Origin: Mycolicibacterium komossense
GTDB taxonomy: Bacteria; Actinomycetota; Actinomycetes; Mycobacteriales; Mycobacteriaceae
Assembly: GCF_025822605.1 (NCBI RefSeq)
Contig: NZ_JACKTY010000014.1
Span: 253,883 to 317,882 of the forward strand
Reading direction: 5' to 3'
Length of the DNA: 64,000 nt
Below the pieces are notes generated by a model. That model had not been told where the DNA came from and ran no database searches. It worked only from the letters and a program-made list of their open reading frames with translations. Shown piece after piece: positions 9,103 through 17,754 of this stretch. How positions within the stretch are numbered: position 1 is the stretch's first letter; every line of letters starts with the position of its first letter. The position numbers and the translations under genes were made by a program.

Positions 9103-9941
9103 TGTGGCGTATGCGGGTGGTCCACGCAACCGGTTATGCCTACAAGTCGCCTGTCACCGCGTCCTATAACGAGGCCCGCCTGACCCCGCGATCGGATTCG
9201 CGGCAGAACGTGATCCTCAACCGCGTGGAGACGGTGCCCGCCACCAGGTCCTACCGGTATGTCGACTACTGGGGCACCGCTGTGACGGCATTCGATCTGC
9301 ACGCCCCGCACACGGAGTTGGAGGTGACGGCCTCGTCGGTGGTGGAAACCGATAAGGACGAGGTGCCGAAAACCTCGGTGAGTTGGGAAGATCTTGCTTC
9401 CGAGGCGGTGATCGACAGGTTCGACGAGGTCCTTACGCCGACCGAGTACGCGCCGGCCAGTCGGCGTATCCAGGCGGTGGGCAAGCGGATCGCGAAGTAC
9501 AACGACCCGCAGGAAGCGGTCATCGAGGCCGCGCGGTGGGTGCACAGCGAACTGAAGTATGTCCCGGGCACCACCGGAGTGCACTCGTCGGGCCTCGACG
9601 CGCACCGCGAGGGCAAAGGAGTCTGTCAGGACTTCGCGCATCTGTCGCTGATCCTGTTGCGCAGCATGGGTATTCCGTCGCGCTACGTCTCCGGTTATCT
9701 GCATCCGAAGAAGAAGGCCGCAATCGGCGAGACCATCGACGGCCAGAGCCATGCGTGGATCCAGGCGTGGACCGGTAATTGGTTCAACTACGACCCGACC
9801 AACGACACCACGATCAACGAGCAGTACATCAGCGTCGGCGTGGGCCGCGACTACGCCGATGTGACGCCACTCAAAGGCATCTACTCCGGCGCGGGCTCCA
9901 CCGACCTCGATGTCGTCGTGGAGATCACCCGCCTGGCGTAG
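9102..9941 (+). CDS. Transglutaminase-like cysteine protease/amidase
   Basis: Third gene of the ATP-grasp/alpha-E/transglutaminase trio, 279 residues. An N-terminal beta-rich transglutaminase-N domain (residues 1-80) is followed by the papain-like core: catalytic Cys175 in KGVCQDFAHLSL, His in GQSHAWIQAW, and Asp in NWFNYDPTNDT. No signal peptide is visible, so it should act in the cytoplasm, plausibly cleaving or cross-linking the peptide handled by the ATP-grasp partner (inference). It ends 19 bp before a convergent gene. Confidence 0.88.
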   Translation: MWRMRVVHATGYAYKSPVTASYNEARLTPRSDSRQNVILNRVETVPATRSYRYVDYWGTAVTAFDLHAPHTELEVTASSVVETDKDEVPKTSVSWEDLASEAVIDRFDEVLTPTEYAPASRRIQAVGKRIAKYNDPQEAVIEAARWVHSELKYVPGTTGVHSSGLDAHREGKGVCQDFAHLSLILLRSMGIPSRYVSGYLHPKKKAAIGETIDGQSHAWIQAWTGNWFNYDPTNDTTINEQYISVGVGRDYADVTPLKGIYSGAGSTDLDVVVEITRLA

Positions 9942-9960
9942 ATATTGGTGTGGCGGCGAG

Positions 9961-10788
9961 CTAGCCGACCTGCACCGTGAGTAGATCGTCGCCGAGTTCG
10001 ATGCGTCCGCCGAACTCGCCGGCCGCCAGGGCCCGCCACTGGTCCTCTTGGCCCGGCGCCAACGGTGGCACGTAATGTGTGAGCACCAGGGTGCCGACGC
10101 CGGCGCGTGCTGCGGTCGCGCCCGCCTGCTCGACCGACGAGTGGTAGTCCAGGATGTCCTTGAGGCGCTGCTGGGGGACGAGCGTGACGAGGTCCTTGCG
10201 AATCACTGTGTGCACCAAGGCGTCCGCGCCTGAGGACAACTGATCAAGCGTGTCGCAGGGAACGGAGTCGCCGGCCAGCACCACCGACGCCCCGTCGTAC
10301 TCGACGCGGAAAGCGATGGTCGGCTCGACGGGCCGATGATCCGTGGGGGCCACTCGAATGGTCACGCCGTCCTGATCCCAGACGGGTCCCTCGGTGTACT
10401 CGTACACCTCCAGCGCGGGCGGCTCGGTGATATCGGCGTGATGCGCGATCCGATAGCTGATGTCCGGCGCCAGCGCGGTCAGGAGACCATCCACGACGGC
10501 TCTGGTACCGGGTGGACCGATGATCGGCAGCGGGGAGCGGACGAAGGTCGTCACCCAGCGCGTGGTGATCACGTCGTTAAGGTCCGTGATGTGGTCACTG
10601 TGCAGGTGGGTCAGCAGGACTGCGGTCAGATTCGCCGCACCGACGCCGACCGCCGCCGCCCGCTGCAGCACACCCCGCCCGCAGTCGACCAGGAACAACG
10701 CGTCCCCGGCTCGTACCAGCGTGGACGGCCCCGCCCGGTTGGCATCCACCATCGGGGAACCGGTGCCCAACAAGGTGATCTCGATCAT
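9961..10788 (-). CDS. rnz: Metallo-beta-lactamase-fold ribonuclease Z
   Basis: MBL-fold hydrolase of the RNase Z (tRNA 3'-processing) type, 275 residues. The zinc motif H61-L-H63-S-D65-H66 ([10 protein letters not shown]) is intact, with further ligands in [13 protein letters not shown] and [12 protein letters not shown]. It starts at ATG 10788, which overlaps the stop of the upstream DinB-like gene (ATGA). The longer open frame upstream of this ATG is shadow sequence. An arylsulfatase-like or other hydrolase activity is possible, since the short RNase Z form is hard to tell from relatives. Confidence 0.8.
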   Translation of the reverse strand: MIEITLLGTGSPMVDANRAGPSTLVRAGDALFLVDCGRGVLQRAAAVGVGAANLTAVLLTHLHSDHITDLNDVITTRWVTTFVRSPLPIIGPPGTRAVVDGLLTALAPDISYRIAHHADITEPPALEVYEYTEGPVWDQDGVTIRVAPTDHRPVEPTIAFRVEYDGASVVLAGDSVPCDTLDQLSSGADALVHTVIRKDLVTLVPQQRLKDILDYHSSVEQAGATAARAGVGTLVLTHYVPPLAPGQEDQWRALAAGEFGGRIELGDDLLTVQVG

Positions 10789-11354
10789 GACGTCATCCCT
10801 CCCAGCCCGACCAAGGCGCGGGCATGCTCGATCTCCCCCATATGGCGAAGACCGTGTTGATAGATCCAGCATTCGGTGCCGTCGAGACGGGAAATGCCTG
10901 CTGGTCCCGCTACGCGCGCGCTGTAGGTGGTGGCGATCTGCGGCGGGAACGGTCGGGTGACGAGGATCTCGCTCAGCGCCTCCGGTTCCAGCTCGGCCAG
11001 CCAACGTTCGGTCTTGTCGAACACGTGCCGCTGGTAGTCGCAGAAGGCCGCGAAATCGTCTATCCGCTGCGCCATCATCTCGTCGACGCTGCGATGCTTG
11101 CCGTGGTCAGGCACTCCGAGACCGATACGGCGCTCCCAGGCGGCTTCCCAGACGGTCGGCAGACCGCTGAGCATCACCAGTGACACATCCTCCATCTGCG
11201 CCTGGTGGAACAGTGAGAAGGCGATCGGCAGAACGCCGTCGCGCTCGACATGGTTGACCTGGTCGGTATCCATATCGCTGACCGCCTGATACCAGAGTGA
11301 ATGCATCGCACTCATCCGGCGTTGCAGCGAGTCGAGGATGAGCGCTGTAGTCAC
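10785..11354 (-). CDS. DinB/DUF664-like four-helix protein
   Basis: Probable DinB-superfamily protein (189 residues): four-helix bundle, with spaced histidines in [36 protein letters not shown] and [17 protein letters not shown] that could bind a metal. Function unknown; relatives include thiol-dependent (mycothiol) transferases. GTG 11354 was chosen because an AAGGAG ribosome site lies 8 nt upstream; the in-frame ATG farther upstream lacks one. It is translationally coupled to the RNase Z gene. Confidence 0.7.
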   Translation of the reverse strand: MTTALILDSLQRRMSAMHSLWYQAVSDMDTDQVNHVERDGVLPIAFSLFHQAQMEDVSLVMLSGLPTVWEAAWERRIGLGVPDHGKHRSVDEMMAQRIDDFAAFCDYQRHVFDKTERWLAELEPEALSEILVTRPFPPQIATTYSARVAGPAGISRLDGTECWIYQHGLRHMGEIEHARALVGLGGMTS

Positions 11355-11466
11355 GGGCTTGCTCCTTCTCATTGCGGTGAGCACGCATAGATATGTCACA
11401 CCGGCGCGCCATCTGCGTCGGATCGGTGCAATTCGCCGCGTGTCGGTGGGGATCGTCCTAGCCTGA

Positions 11467-11482
11467 TGTGAACTGGATCACA
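11467..11482. promoter_or_regulatory. CRP/Crp-type binding site (TGTGA-N6-TCACA)
   Basis: TGTGAactggaTCACA is a perfect match to the cAMP-receptor-protein consensus, which mycobacterial Crp shares. It ends 15 nt before the CBS-protein ATG, in the gap between the divergent DinB-like and CBS genes. So close to the start codon, it would more likely repress or block than activate the CBS gene, while it could serve the DinB/RNase Z side differently. Confidence 0.65.
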
Positions 11483-11497
11483 ATTTGTGGGGCGGCT

Positions 11498-11926
11498 ATG
11501 AGAATCGCAGACGTGTTGAGACAGAAGGGTGCGTCAGTGGCCACCGCCGGCCCGGAGATGACGGTGACGCAGCTCCTCGCGGCGCTGGCGGCCTACAACA
11601 TCGGCGCGATGGTGGTGGTCGGTCCAGAAGGGGTTGCGGGCATCGTCTCGGAACGCGATGTGGTTCGCCAGCTCCACGAGCGCGGCGCCGACATCCTGGA
11701 CAGACCCGTCTCGGAGATTATGACCAGCGTGGTCGCCACGTGCGGGCTCGCCGAGTCGGTGGACGATCTGAGCGTGCTGATGACCCGCAACCGGGTCCGG
11801 CACGTCCCGGTGATCGACAACGGTCATCTGGTCGGCATCGTCAGCATCGGCGATGTGGTCAAGACCCGGATGGAGGAACTGACCGCCGAACAGGAGCAAC
11901 TGCAGGCCTACATCACGCAGGGCTGA
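11498..11926 (+). CDS. CBS-domain pair protein
   Basis: Small cytoplasmic protein of 142 residues made of two CBS motifs (about 8-60: TVTQLLAALAAYNIGAMVVV; about 72-130: VDDLSVLMTRNRVRHVPVID), likely a sensor of adenosyl nucleotides. No catalytic domain is attached. ATG 11498 has a weak G-rich ribosome site; an upstream in-frame ATG at 11468 would place the Crp site inside the gene, so the shorter form is preferred. A GNAT gene follows after 12 bp. Confidence 0.85.
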   Translation: MRIADVLRQKGASVATAGPEMTVTQLLAALAAYNIGAMVVVGPEGVAGIVSERDVVRQLHERGADILDRPVSEIMTSVVATCGLAESVDDLSVLMTRNRVRHVPVIDNGHLVGIVSIGDVVKTRMEELTAEQEQLQAYITQG

Positions 11927-11938
11927 CTTTGTGTTTTT

Positions 11939-12553
11939 GTGGACGACATGAGCATTGATGTCCGCCCGGCCCACCGCTCCGACATCAGCGCGTTGTCCAT
12001 CGTGCTCGGCCGGGCTTTTCACCAGGATCCCGTGACGACGTGGATGCTGCCCGATCCGGCAGCGCGCAGGGCGAAGCTGCACAGGGTGTTCGCTGCGATG
12101 ACTCGGCACCACCATCTCGACGGTGGCGGAGTCGAGCTGGCTGAGAGGGACGGCGAGATCGGCGCGGCCGCGCTGTGGGATCCACCAGGCCGCTGGCAAC
12201 ACCGGCGGCGCGAAGAGTTGTTGGCCCTGCCGCGATTGCTGTTGACATTCGGCCGCCTCGTCGGCAGGGGCGCCGAGCTGTCCAACTTGATGAAGAAGGC
12301 GCACCCGGAGGAACCCCACTGGTATCTGGCGGTGATCGGAAGTGAGCCGGTGCTGCGCGGTGGCGGCTTCGGCCACGCGCTGATGCAGACGAGGCTGGAC
12401 CGGGTCGACGCCGAACATGCGCCGGCTTATCTGGAGTCCAGCAAGGCCGACAACGTGCCGTACTACTCCCGGTTCGGGTTCGAGGTCACCGGCGAGATCG
12501 CCTTGCCCGACGGCGGCCCGACGCTGTGGCCGATGTGGCGCGCGCCACGTTAA
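11939..12553 (+). CDS. GNAT-family N-acetyltransferase
   Basis: Predicted acetyl-CoA-dependent acetyltransferase (204 residues) of unknown substrate. The acetyl-CoA loop region is EPVLRGGGFGHALMQTRLDR, followed by the C-terminal PAYLESSKADNVPYYSRFGF typical of GNATs. GTG 11939 and ATG 11948 are both possible starts; GTGGA before 11948 could be its ribosome site. It lies 12 bp after the CBS gene and is likely co-transcribed with it. Confidence 0.8.
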   Translation: MDDMSIDVRPAHRSDISALSIVLGRAFHQDPVTTWMLPDPAARRAKLHRVFAAMTRHHHLDGGGVELAERDGEIGAAALWDPPGRWQHRRREELLALPRLLLTFGRLVGRGAELSNLMKKAHPEEPHWYLAVIGSEPVLRGGGFGHALMQTRLDRVDAEHAPAYLESSKADNVPYYSRFGFEVTGEIALPDGGPTLWPMWRAPR

Positions 12554-12616
12554 GTTGGCCGCTCCTCAGCTGGGCTCGTTCCTCGCCCCGCATCGGTCGC
12601 CGGCCGGTTGCCGAGG

Positions 12617-13240
12617 TCAGCTCCAGGCATACCTGGCCCGCAGCCGAGTCGCCACCGTGTCGAAGACGGCCCGCTCCAGGATCGCGCCTTCGCGGCGGAT
12701 GCCTTCCTCCGGTACGTCGAGGACCCGGTCCAGCCGAACCCAACTGGGCCTGCCGTCGTAATCCCACGGGCCGGTGCCGATGCCCACCCAGTCGGTGTCG
12801 TCGGCATGGTAGTTCTGGCTCGACAACATCAATCCCAGCAGCGTCTGACGATCGCGTCCGACCACCAGCACGGGCCGGTCCTTACCGCGGCTGGGGTCGT
12901 CTTCGTAGACCACCCAGGTCCAGACGATCTCGCCCGGATCGGCCCGACCGTCGAGGTCAGGGGCGTAGACGACCCGACGGGCGCGGTGCGCGGTCGGCAC
13001 GACAGTGTTGGTCACGGGCCGTCCAGCGGTGATCGCGACCTGAGGTTCGGCCGTGGCTGCAACGAGGACGTCGATACCGATCCTGATGCCCTGGGCCAGG
13101 CCCTTTTGCAGGCCTTCTTGGAGATTGCGCTGCATGGCCTGCGGATTCTGCAGTTGCTTGATGAGTTTGGGAGCCTCGTTGAACACCAGGTGCTCGGTGA
13201 CCTTCACAACCCGTTGCAACGTCTTCCACTGCGACGCCAT
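12617..13240 (-). CDS. PemK/MazF-like protein without visible antitoxin
   Basis: 207-residue protein. An N-terminal helical part (to about residue 85) precedes a PemK/MazF-like beta-barrel: DPGEIVWTWVVYEDDPSRGK then DRPVLVVGRDRQTLLGLMLS. Classical MazF toxins are about 110 residues with a small antitoxin gene overlapping; neither applies, so a housekeeping role is as likely as toxicity. From memory, M. tuberculosis has a related gene beside lepA. Start ATG 13240; an ATG at 13252 is possible. Confidence 0.7.
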   Translation of the reverse strand: MASQWKTLQRVVKVTEHLVFNEAPKLIKQLQNPQAMQRNLQEGLQKGLAQGIRIGIDVLVAATAEPQVAITAGRPVTNTVVPTAHRARRVVYAPDLDGRADPGEIVWTWVVYEDDPSRGKDRPVLVVGRDRQTLLGLMLSSQNYHADDTDWVGIGTGPWDYDGRPSWVRLDRVLDVPEEGIRREGAILERAVFDTVATRLRARYAWS

Positions 13241-13347
13241 GTGACAAAGCATAGGCGAGGTTCGCGGCGCACGATTGTGTCGCGACGGCCCCCGCTCGAT
13301 AGTCTTGACGTGCGAGTCCCGGGACGCCACCTGGGGCTTAGAAGGAT

Positions 13348-15252
13348 TTGGTAGCCGTCCACCAGGAGATTCCCATCAGCAGTTTCGCCGACAAAACTTT
13401 CACAGCGCCGGCGCAGATTCGGAACTTCTGCATCATCGCCCACATTGATCACGGCAAGTCGACGCTGGCCGACCGGATGCTGGGTATCACCGGCGTCGTC
13501 TCGGATCGCGATATGCGGGCCCAGTACCTCGACCGGATGGACATCGAGCGCGAGCGCGGCATCACCATCAAGGCGCAGAACGTTCGGCTGCCGTGGCGGG
13601 TCACCGACTCCGACGGCATTGCCACCGACTATGTGCTGCACCTCATCGACACCCCCGGCCACGTCGACTTCACCTACGAAGTGTCACGTGCGCTGGAGGC
13701 CTGCGAGGGTGCAGTGCTACTTGTCGACGCCGCCCAGGGCATCGAGGCGCAGACCCTGGCCAACCTGTACCTGGCGCTGGACCGCGACCTGACGATCATC
13801 CCGGTGCTGAACAAGATCGACCTGCCCGCGGCCGATCCTGACCGCTATGCCGGTGAGATCGCGCACATCATCGGCTGTGAACCCAGCGATGTGCTGCGGG
13901 TCTCCGGCAAGACCGGTGAAGGAGTCCGCGAGCTTCTCGACGAGGTCGTCCGGCTGGTACCGGCTCCGGTCGGCGATGCCGACGCACCGGCGCGGGCGAT
14001 GATCTTCGACTCGGTCTACGACATCTACCGAGGTGTGGTCACCTACGTCCGGGTGGTGGACGGCAAGCTCAACCCGCGCGAGAAGATCAAGATGATGTCG
14101 ACGGGCACGACGCACGAGCTGCTCGAGGTAGGCATCGTCTCGCCAGAACCCAAGGCCACCAACGGTCTCGGTGTCGGCGAGGTCGGCTACCTGATCACCG
14201 GTGTGAAAGATGTCCGGCAGTCCAAGGTCGGAGACACCGTGACGACGGCGCGCCACGGCGCCACCGAAGCGCTGACCGGATACCGGGAACCCCGGCCGAT
14301 GGTCTATTCCGGGCTTTACCCGGTCGACGCGTCGGATTATCCCAATCTGCGTGACGCATTGGAGCGCCTGCAGCTCAACGATGCCGCGCTGACCTGGGAG
14401 CCGGAGACCTCGGTGGCTCTCGGATTCGGTTTCCGCTGCGGCTTTCTGGGCCTGCTGCACATGGAGATCACTCGCGAACGCCTAGAACGCGAGTTTGATC
14501 TCGACCTGATTTCCACCTCGCCCAACGTCGTGTATCGCGTTGTGCTGGAAGGCAAGGCGGGCGCTGCTGACTCGGCCCTGACCGTGACCAATCCCTCGGA
14601 CTGGCCGGAAGGCAAGATCCGCGCGGTGTACGAGCCGATGGTCAAGTGCACCATTATCTCGCCCAGTGAGTTCATCGGCACCATCATGGAGCTGTGCCAG
14701 TCCCGCCGCGGGGAGCTCGGTGGGATGGACTATCTATCGCCCGAGCGGGTCGAATTGCGCTACATGATGCCGATGGGCGAAATCATCTTCGACTTCTTCG
14801 ACATCCTGAAATCCCGCACCCGCGGCTACGCCAGCCTGGACTATGAGGAGTCAGGTGAGCAGGAGTCGGACCTGGTCAAGGTCGACATCCTGTTGCAGGG
14901 CGAGGCTGTCGACGCCTTCAGCGCCATCGTGCACAAGGACTCCGCGCCCGCCTACGGCAACAAGATGACCACGAAGCTCAAAGAGCTGATCCCGCGCCAG
15001 CAGTTCGAGGTACCGATCCAGGCGGCGATCGGCGCGAAAATCATTGCCAGAGAAAATATCCGTGCACTCCGCAAGGACGTGCTGTCGAAATGCTATGGCG
15101 GAGACATCACCCGTAAGCGCAAACTTCTGGAGAAGCAGAAGGAAGGCAAGAAGCGAATGAAGACCATCGGGCGGGTCGATGTGCCGCAGGAAGCGTTCGT
15201 CGCCGCACTGTCCACCGACTCCGCCGCTGACGCCAAGGGCGCGAAGAAGTAG
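13348..15252 (+). CDS. lepA: Elongation factor 4 (LepA) GTPase
   Basis: Ribosome-associated GTPase LepA/EF4. G1 [10 protein letters not shown]3 DTPGHVDF and G4 NKIDL are intact, followed by EF-G-like domains and the LepA-specific C-terminal domain ([30 protein letters not shown]). Length 634 residues from TTG 13348, the nearest canonical start codon, but its ribosome site (GAAGGA, 13341-13346) is too close. A good AGGAG at 13364-13368 instead precedes conserved [11 protein letters not shown], pointing to a non-canonical ATT/ATC start or a poor TTG. The lipoprotein gene starts right after the stop. Confidence 0.95.
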   Translation: MVAVHQEIPISSFADKTFTAPAQIRNFCIIAHIDHGKSTLADRMLGITGVVSDRDMRAQYLDRMDIERERGITIKAQNVRLPWRVTDSDGIATDYVLHLIDTPGHVDFTYEVSRALEACEGAVLLVDAAQGIEAQTLANLYLALDRDLTIIPVLNKIDLPAADPDRYAGEIAHIIGCEPSDVLRVSGKTGEGVRELLDEVVRLVPAPVGDADAPARAMIFDSVYDIYRGVVTYVRVVDGKLNPREKIKMMSTGTTHELLEVGIVSPEPKATNGLGVGEVGYLITGVKDVRQSKVGDTVTTARHGATEALTGYREPRPMVYSGLYPVDASDYPNLRDALERLQLNDAALTWEPETSVALGFGFRCGFLGLLHMEITRERLEREFDLDLISTSPNVVYRVVLEGKAGAADSALTVTNPSDWPEGKIRAVYEPMVKCTIISPSEFIGTIMELCQSRRGELGGMDYLSPERVELRYMMPMGEIIFDFFDILKSRTRGYASLDYEESGEQESDLVKVDILLQGEAVDAFSAIVHKDSAPAYGNKMTTKLKELIPRQQFEVPIQAAIGAKIIARENIRALRKDVLSKCYGGDITRKRKLLEKQKEGKKRMKTIGRVDVPQEAFVAALSTDSAADAKGAKK

Positions 15253-15957
15253 ATGCCGGCCTCCCCGGCGTCTCGGCTGGCATGCGGTCTGGGTGCCGTT
15301 GCCTTGATCGCGACGGGATGCGTCCAGACCACCGCCGGCACCGCCATGCCCGCGGACACTGCCGGACCGAACTCTCCGACGAAGTCTGGGCAGTCCGGGG
15401 CAGGAATCGAACGCATCCTGCTCGGCGCCGATGCGATCAACGCCATCATGGGCTCCAAAGACATCGAATTGATGGATTCGGCCAATGACATGGCCGACCA
15501 CAGCGCCGATATCTCCGATCCGAAGTGCGTTGGGGCGCTGTACAACGCGGAGGATTCGGTATACGCCGGCACCGGTTGGAAGGATGTCGCCGATCAGGTA
15601 CTCACCGAGCCTGAGGATGACAGCGCCCACTGGGTGGAGCAGACAGTAGTGGAGTTCCCGTCGGCCACCGCCGCGAAGGCCTTCGTGGACTCGTCGTTCA
15701 CCCAGTGGACCTACTGCATCGGCAAGTCTGTGATGGTCAACGACGGCGAGTACGAGTACCACTGGCAGTTCGAAGGTATCTCCAGTGTGGACGGCACGAT
15801 CAGTCAGACCACACGCCAGTCCGACAGCGACGGGTGGTCGTGCCAGCACGCGCTTGGCGCCGTCGACAGCTTTGTCCTGGAGGCTTCGGCCTGCGGGATC
15901 TCGCTGCAGGAGGAGGCCGTCGACATCGTGCACGCACTCGCGGCCAACGCGCGGTAG
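15253..15957 (+). CDS. Lipoprotein with PknH-like sensor domain
   Basis: Exported lipoprotein of 234 residues; the ATG directly abuts the lepA stop codon. A short signal peptide ends in a lipobox-like ALIATGC with Cys23. The mature part resembles the PknH-type extracellular sensor domain of mycobacteria: ILLGADAINAIMGSKDIEL, paired cysteines (about DPKCVGA, TYCIGKS, WSCQHAL, ASACGIS) and a conserved Trp-rich core. In M. tuberculosis an lpp gene also follows lepA. Ligand unknown. Confidence 0.8.
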   Translation: MPASPASRLACGLGAVALIATGCVQTTAGTAMPADTAGPNSPTKSGQSGAGIERILLGADAINAIMGSKDIELMDSANDMADHSADISDPKCVGALYNAEDSVYAGTGWKDVADQVLTEPEDDSAHWVEQTVVEFPSATAAKAFVDSSFTQWTYCIGKSVMVNDGEYEYHWQFEGISSVDGTISQTTRQSDSDGWSCQHALGAVDSFVLEASACGISLQEEAVDIVHALAANAR

Positions 15958-16156
15958 CGTCTCGCTCGGGGTTGAACGCACTCTGATTCTAAGGCTGGTG
16001 CGCGCCGTGCTCCGGTGGAAAGCGCTGCTGGACAGCATCTTCGCTGCTACAGGTTCGCGCGGGCAGGCATGGCTCTCGACGGCGCCGTGGCGTGCGCCGC
16101 TCTAGCCTCTCGGTGGGGGACCACTTACTCATCGACGCGACCGGAGTAGCACAGGA

Positions 16157-17584
16157 ATGCCCGCACCAGCCAAGAATCGCCCGCTCTACTACTCGGCGTT
16201 CGTCATGAACACCACGTCGCACGTCATCCACGGATTGTGGCGGGATCCGGCCGCGGCCAACCACGAGATCAACTCGCTGTCGCACTGGGTGGACCTGGCG
16301 CGCTATCTCGACGGTGCCGGCTTCGACCTGATGTTTTTTGCGGATGTCATCGGGCTGCGCGCGCCGTGGAACGGGTCCTATGAATTGGTGGCCCGCGAGG
16401 GGATGCAGATCCCGACCAACGACCCATCGGTGCTGATCTCGGCACTGGCCACCGCGACGACGAATCTTGGTCTGGTATATACGAGTTCGATCGTACAGAG
16501 CCAGCCGTTCGACTTCGCCCGTCGGATTTCCACCCTCGACCACTACACCGGCGGCCGGATCGGCTGGAACATCGTCACCAGTTTCTCGGACAACACCTAC
16601 CGCAACTTCGGTCATGACAAGCTCATCGAGCACGACCTTCGTTACAAGATCGCCGATGAGTACGTCGACGTGCTGTATAAGCTGTGGGAGGGCTCTTGGG
16701 ACGAGGATGCCCTCCGCGCCGACAAGCAGGCCGGGGTCCACGCGGACGCGTCGAAGATCCACAAGATCAATCACGTCGGCGAATACTTCTCGGTCGAAGG
16801 GCCGCACTTCACCACGCCGTCACCACAACGGGTGCCGCTGCTGTTCCAGGCCGGCTCATCTCCGGTGGGTCAAGCATTTTCGGCGCGCAACGCAGAGGGC
16901 GTGTTCATCTCCAGCCCAGATCCCGAGTCGGCTCGCGGACTGATCGACGAGACCCGGGAATTGGTGGCCGGTTACGGGCGCGATCCGTACGACGTGAAGT
17001 TCTTTCAGGGCCTGTCGCTGGTGGTGGGCCGCACCTCCGCGGAGGCCAGGGAAAAGGAAGCCCAAATCGAGGAACTGTCGAGCATCGAGGGCGTGCTGTG
17101 CCACATCCTCGGCGACGCCGGCATCGACGCGGGCGCGCTGCCGCTGGATACCCCGATATCCGAGCTCGGTGAGTTCCGGGGCGTGCAGGGCTGGGCCCGC
17201 TTCGCGGGCGAAGGCGCCGATGCGGAGCCCACCATCGCAGACCTGGGTCGCGCGTTCGAGCGCAGCAGTCGCATCGTCGGGTCGCCCGTCGAGATTGCAG
17301 ATCGCCTGGAGGAGTGGCGTGACGCCGGCATCGACGGCGTCAACGTGTTCCATGCTGTCCGTCCGGGCACCTTCAAAGACATCGCCGAACTGCTGTTCCC
17401 GGAACTGCGCAAGCGCGGGCTGCTCAGCACCGACAAGTCAGGGACGTTGCGGCACAAGCTGTCCGGCGGAGGGGCCGACCGGCTGCCCGACACCCATCCG
17501 GCTGCCAAGTACCGCGGCGCGTTCACCGACAATTCCCTGGCGGACAAGGTATCCGAACCGCTGACGTTGTCTGCCCGCGTTTAG
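16157..17584 (+). CDS. LLM-class FMNH2 monooxygenase, NtaA/SnaA/DszA type (copy 1)
   Basis: Luciferase-like monooxygenase of 475 residues that would use reduced FMN and O2 to attack a sulfone, sulfonate or amine. It has the subfamily signature STLDHYTGGRIGWNIVTS near residue 134 and the conserved GSSPVGQAFSARNAEGVFIS. The family is two-component, but no FMN reductase is adjacent. It is closely similar over its whole length to the gene at 21856 (same start LYYSAFVMNT and same DTPISELGEF segment), so the two are recent paralogues. It is followed after 170 bp by a DszC/SfnB-like flavoprotein. ATG 16157 has only a weak AGGA-type ribosome site. Confidence 0.88.
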   Translation: MPAPAKNRPLYYSAFVMNTTSHVIHGLWRDPAAANHEINSLSHWVDLARYLDGAGFDLMFFADVIGLRAPWNGSYELVAREGMQIPTNDPSVLISALATATTNLGLVYTSSIVQSQPFDFARRISTLDHYTGGRIGWNIVTSFSDNTYRNFGHDKLIEHDLRYKIADEYVDVLYKLWEGSWDEDALRADKQAGVHADASKIHKINHVGEYFSVEGPHFTTPSPQRVPLLFQAGSSPVGQAFSARNAEGVFISSPDPESARGLIDETRELVAGYGRDPYDVKFFQGLSLVVGRTSAEAREKEAQIEELSSIEGVLCHILGDAGIDAGALPLDTPISELGEFRGVQGWARFAGEGADAEPTIADLGRAFERSSRIVGSPVEIADRLEEWRDAGIDGVNVFHAVRPGTFKDIAELLFPELRKRGLLSTDKSGTLRHKLSGGGADRLPDTHPAAKYRGAFTDNSLADKVSEPLTLSARV

Positions 17585-17714
17585 CATCCACCGGCTTCCC
17601 GTTCTCGACGTGGTCGACAGGATCGCGCCGGGCCGGCGATTTTCTCGCGTTGATTACAACGCTGGTTAACGTGCGGGCGGGCGCATACGGTTGCGCGGCG
17701 GTTAGTTTCATTGT

Positions 17715-17734
17715 TTCGAATATCTTCGAATATC
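17715..17734. repeat. Tandem 10-bp repeat TTCGAATATC x2 upstream of flavoprotein gene
   Basis: Two perfect adjacent copies of TTCGAATATC lie 20-40 bp upstream of the start at 17755. Each contains the palindrome TTCGAA, and 10-bp spacing puts the copies on the same helix face, as expected for a regulator site. It may also overlap the promoter -10 region. No regulator is assigned. Confidence 0.5.
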
Positions 17735-17754
17735 TACGAGAGGAATTCCCCGGC

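Noticed and set aside
12617..13240. A toxin-antitoxin pair at the PemK/MazF-like gene
   Set aside because: No small antitoxin ORF is adjacent and the protein is about twice toxin length; a TA system is not supported.
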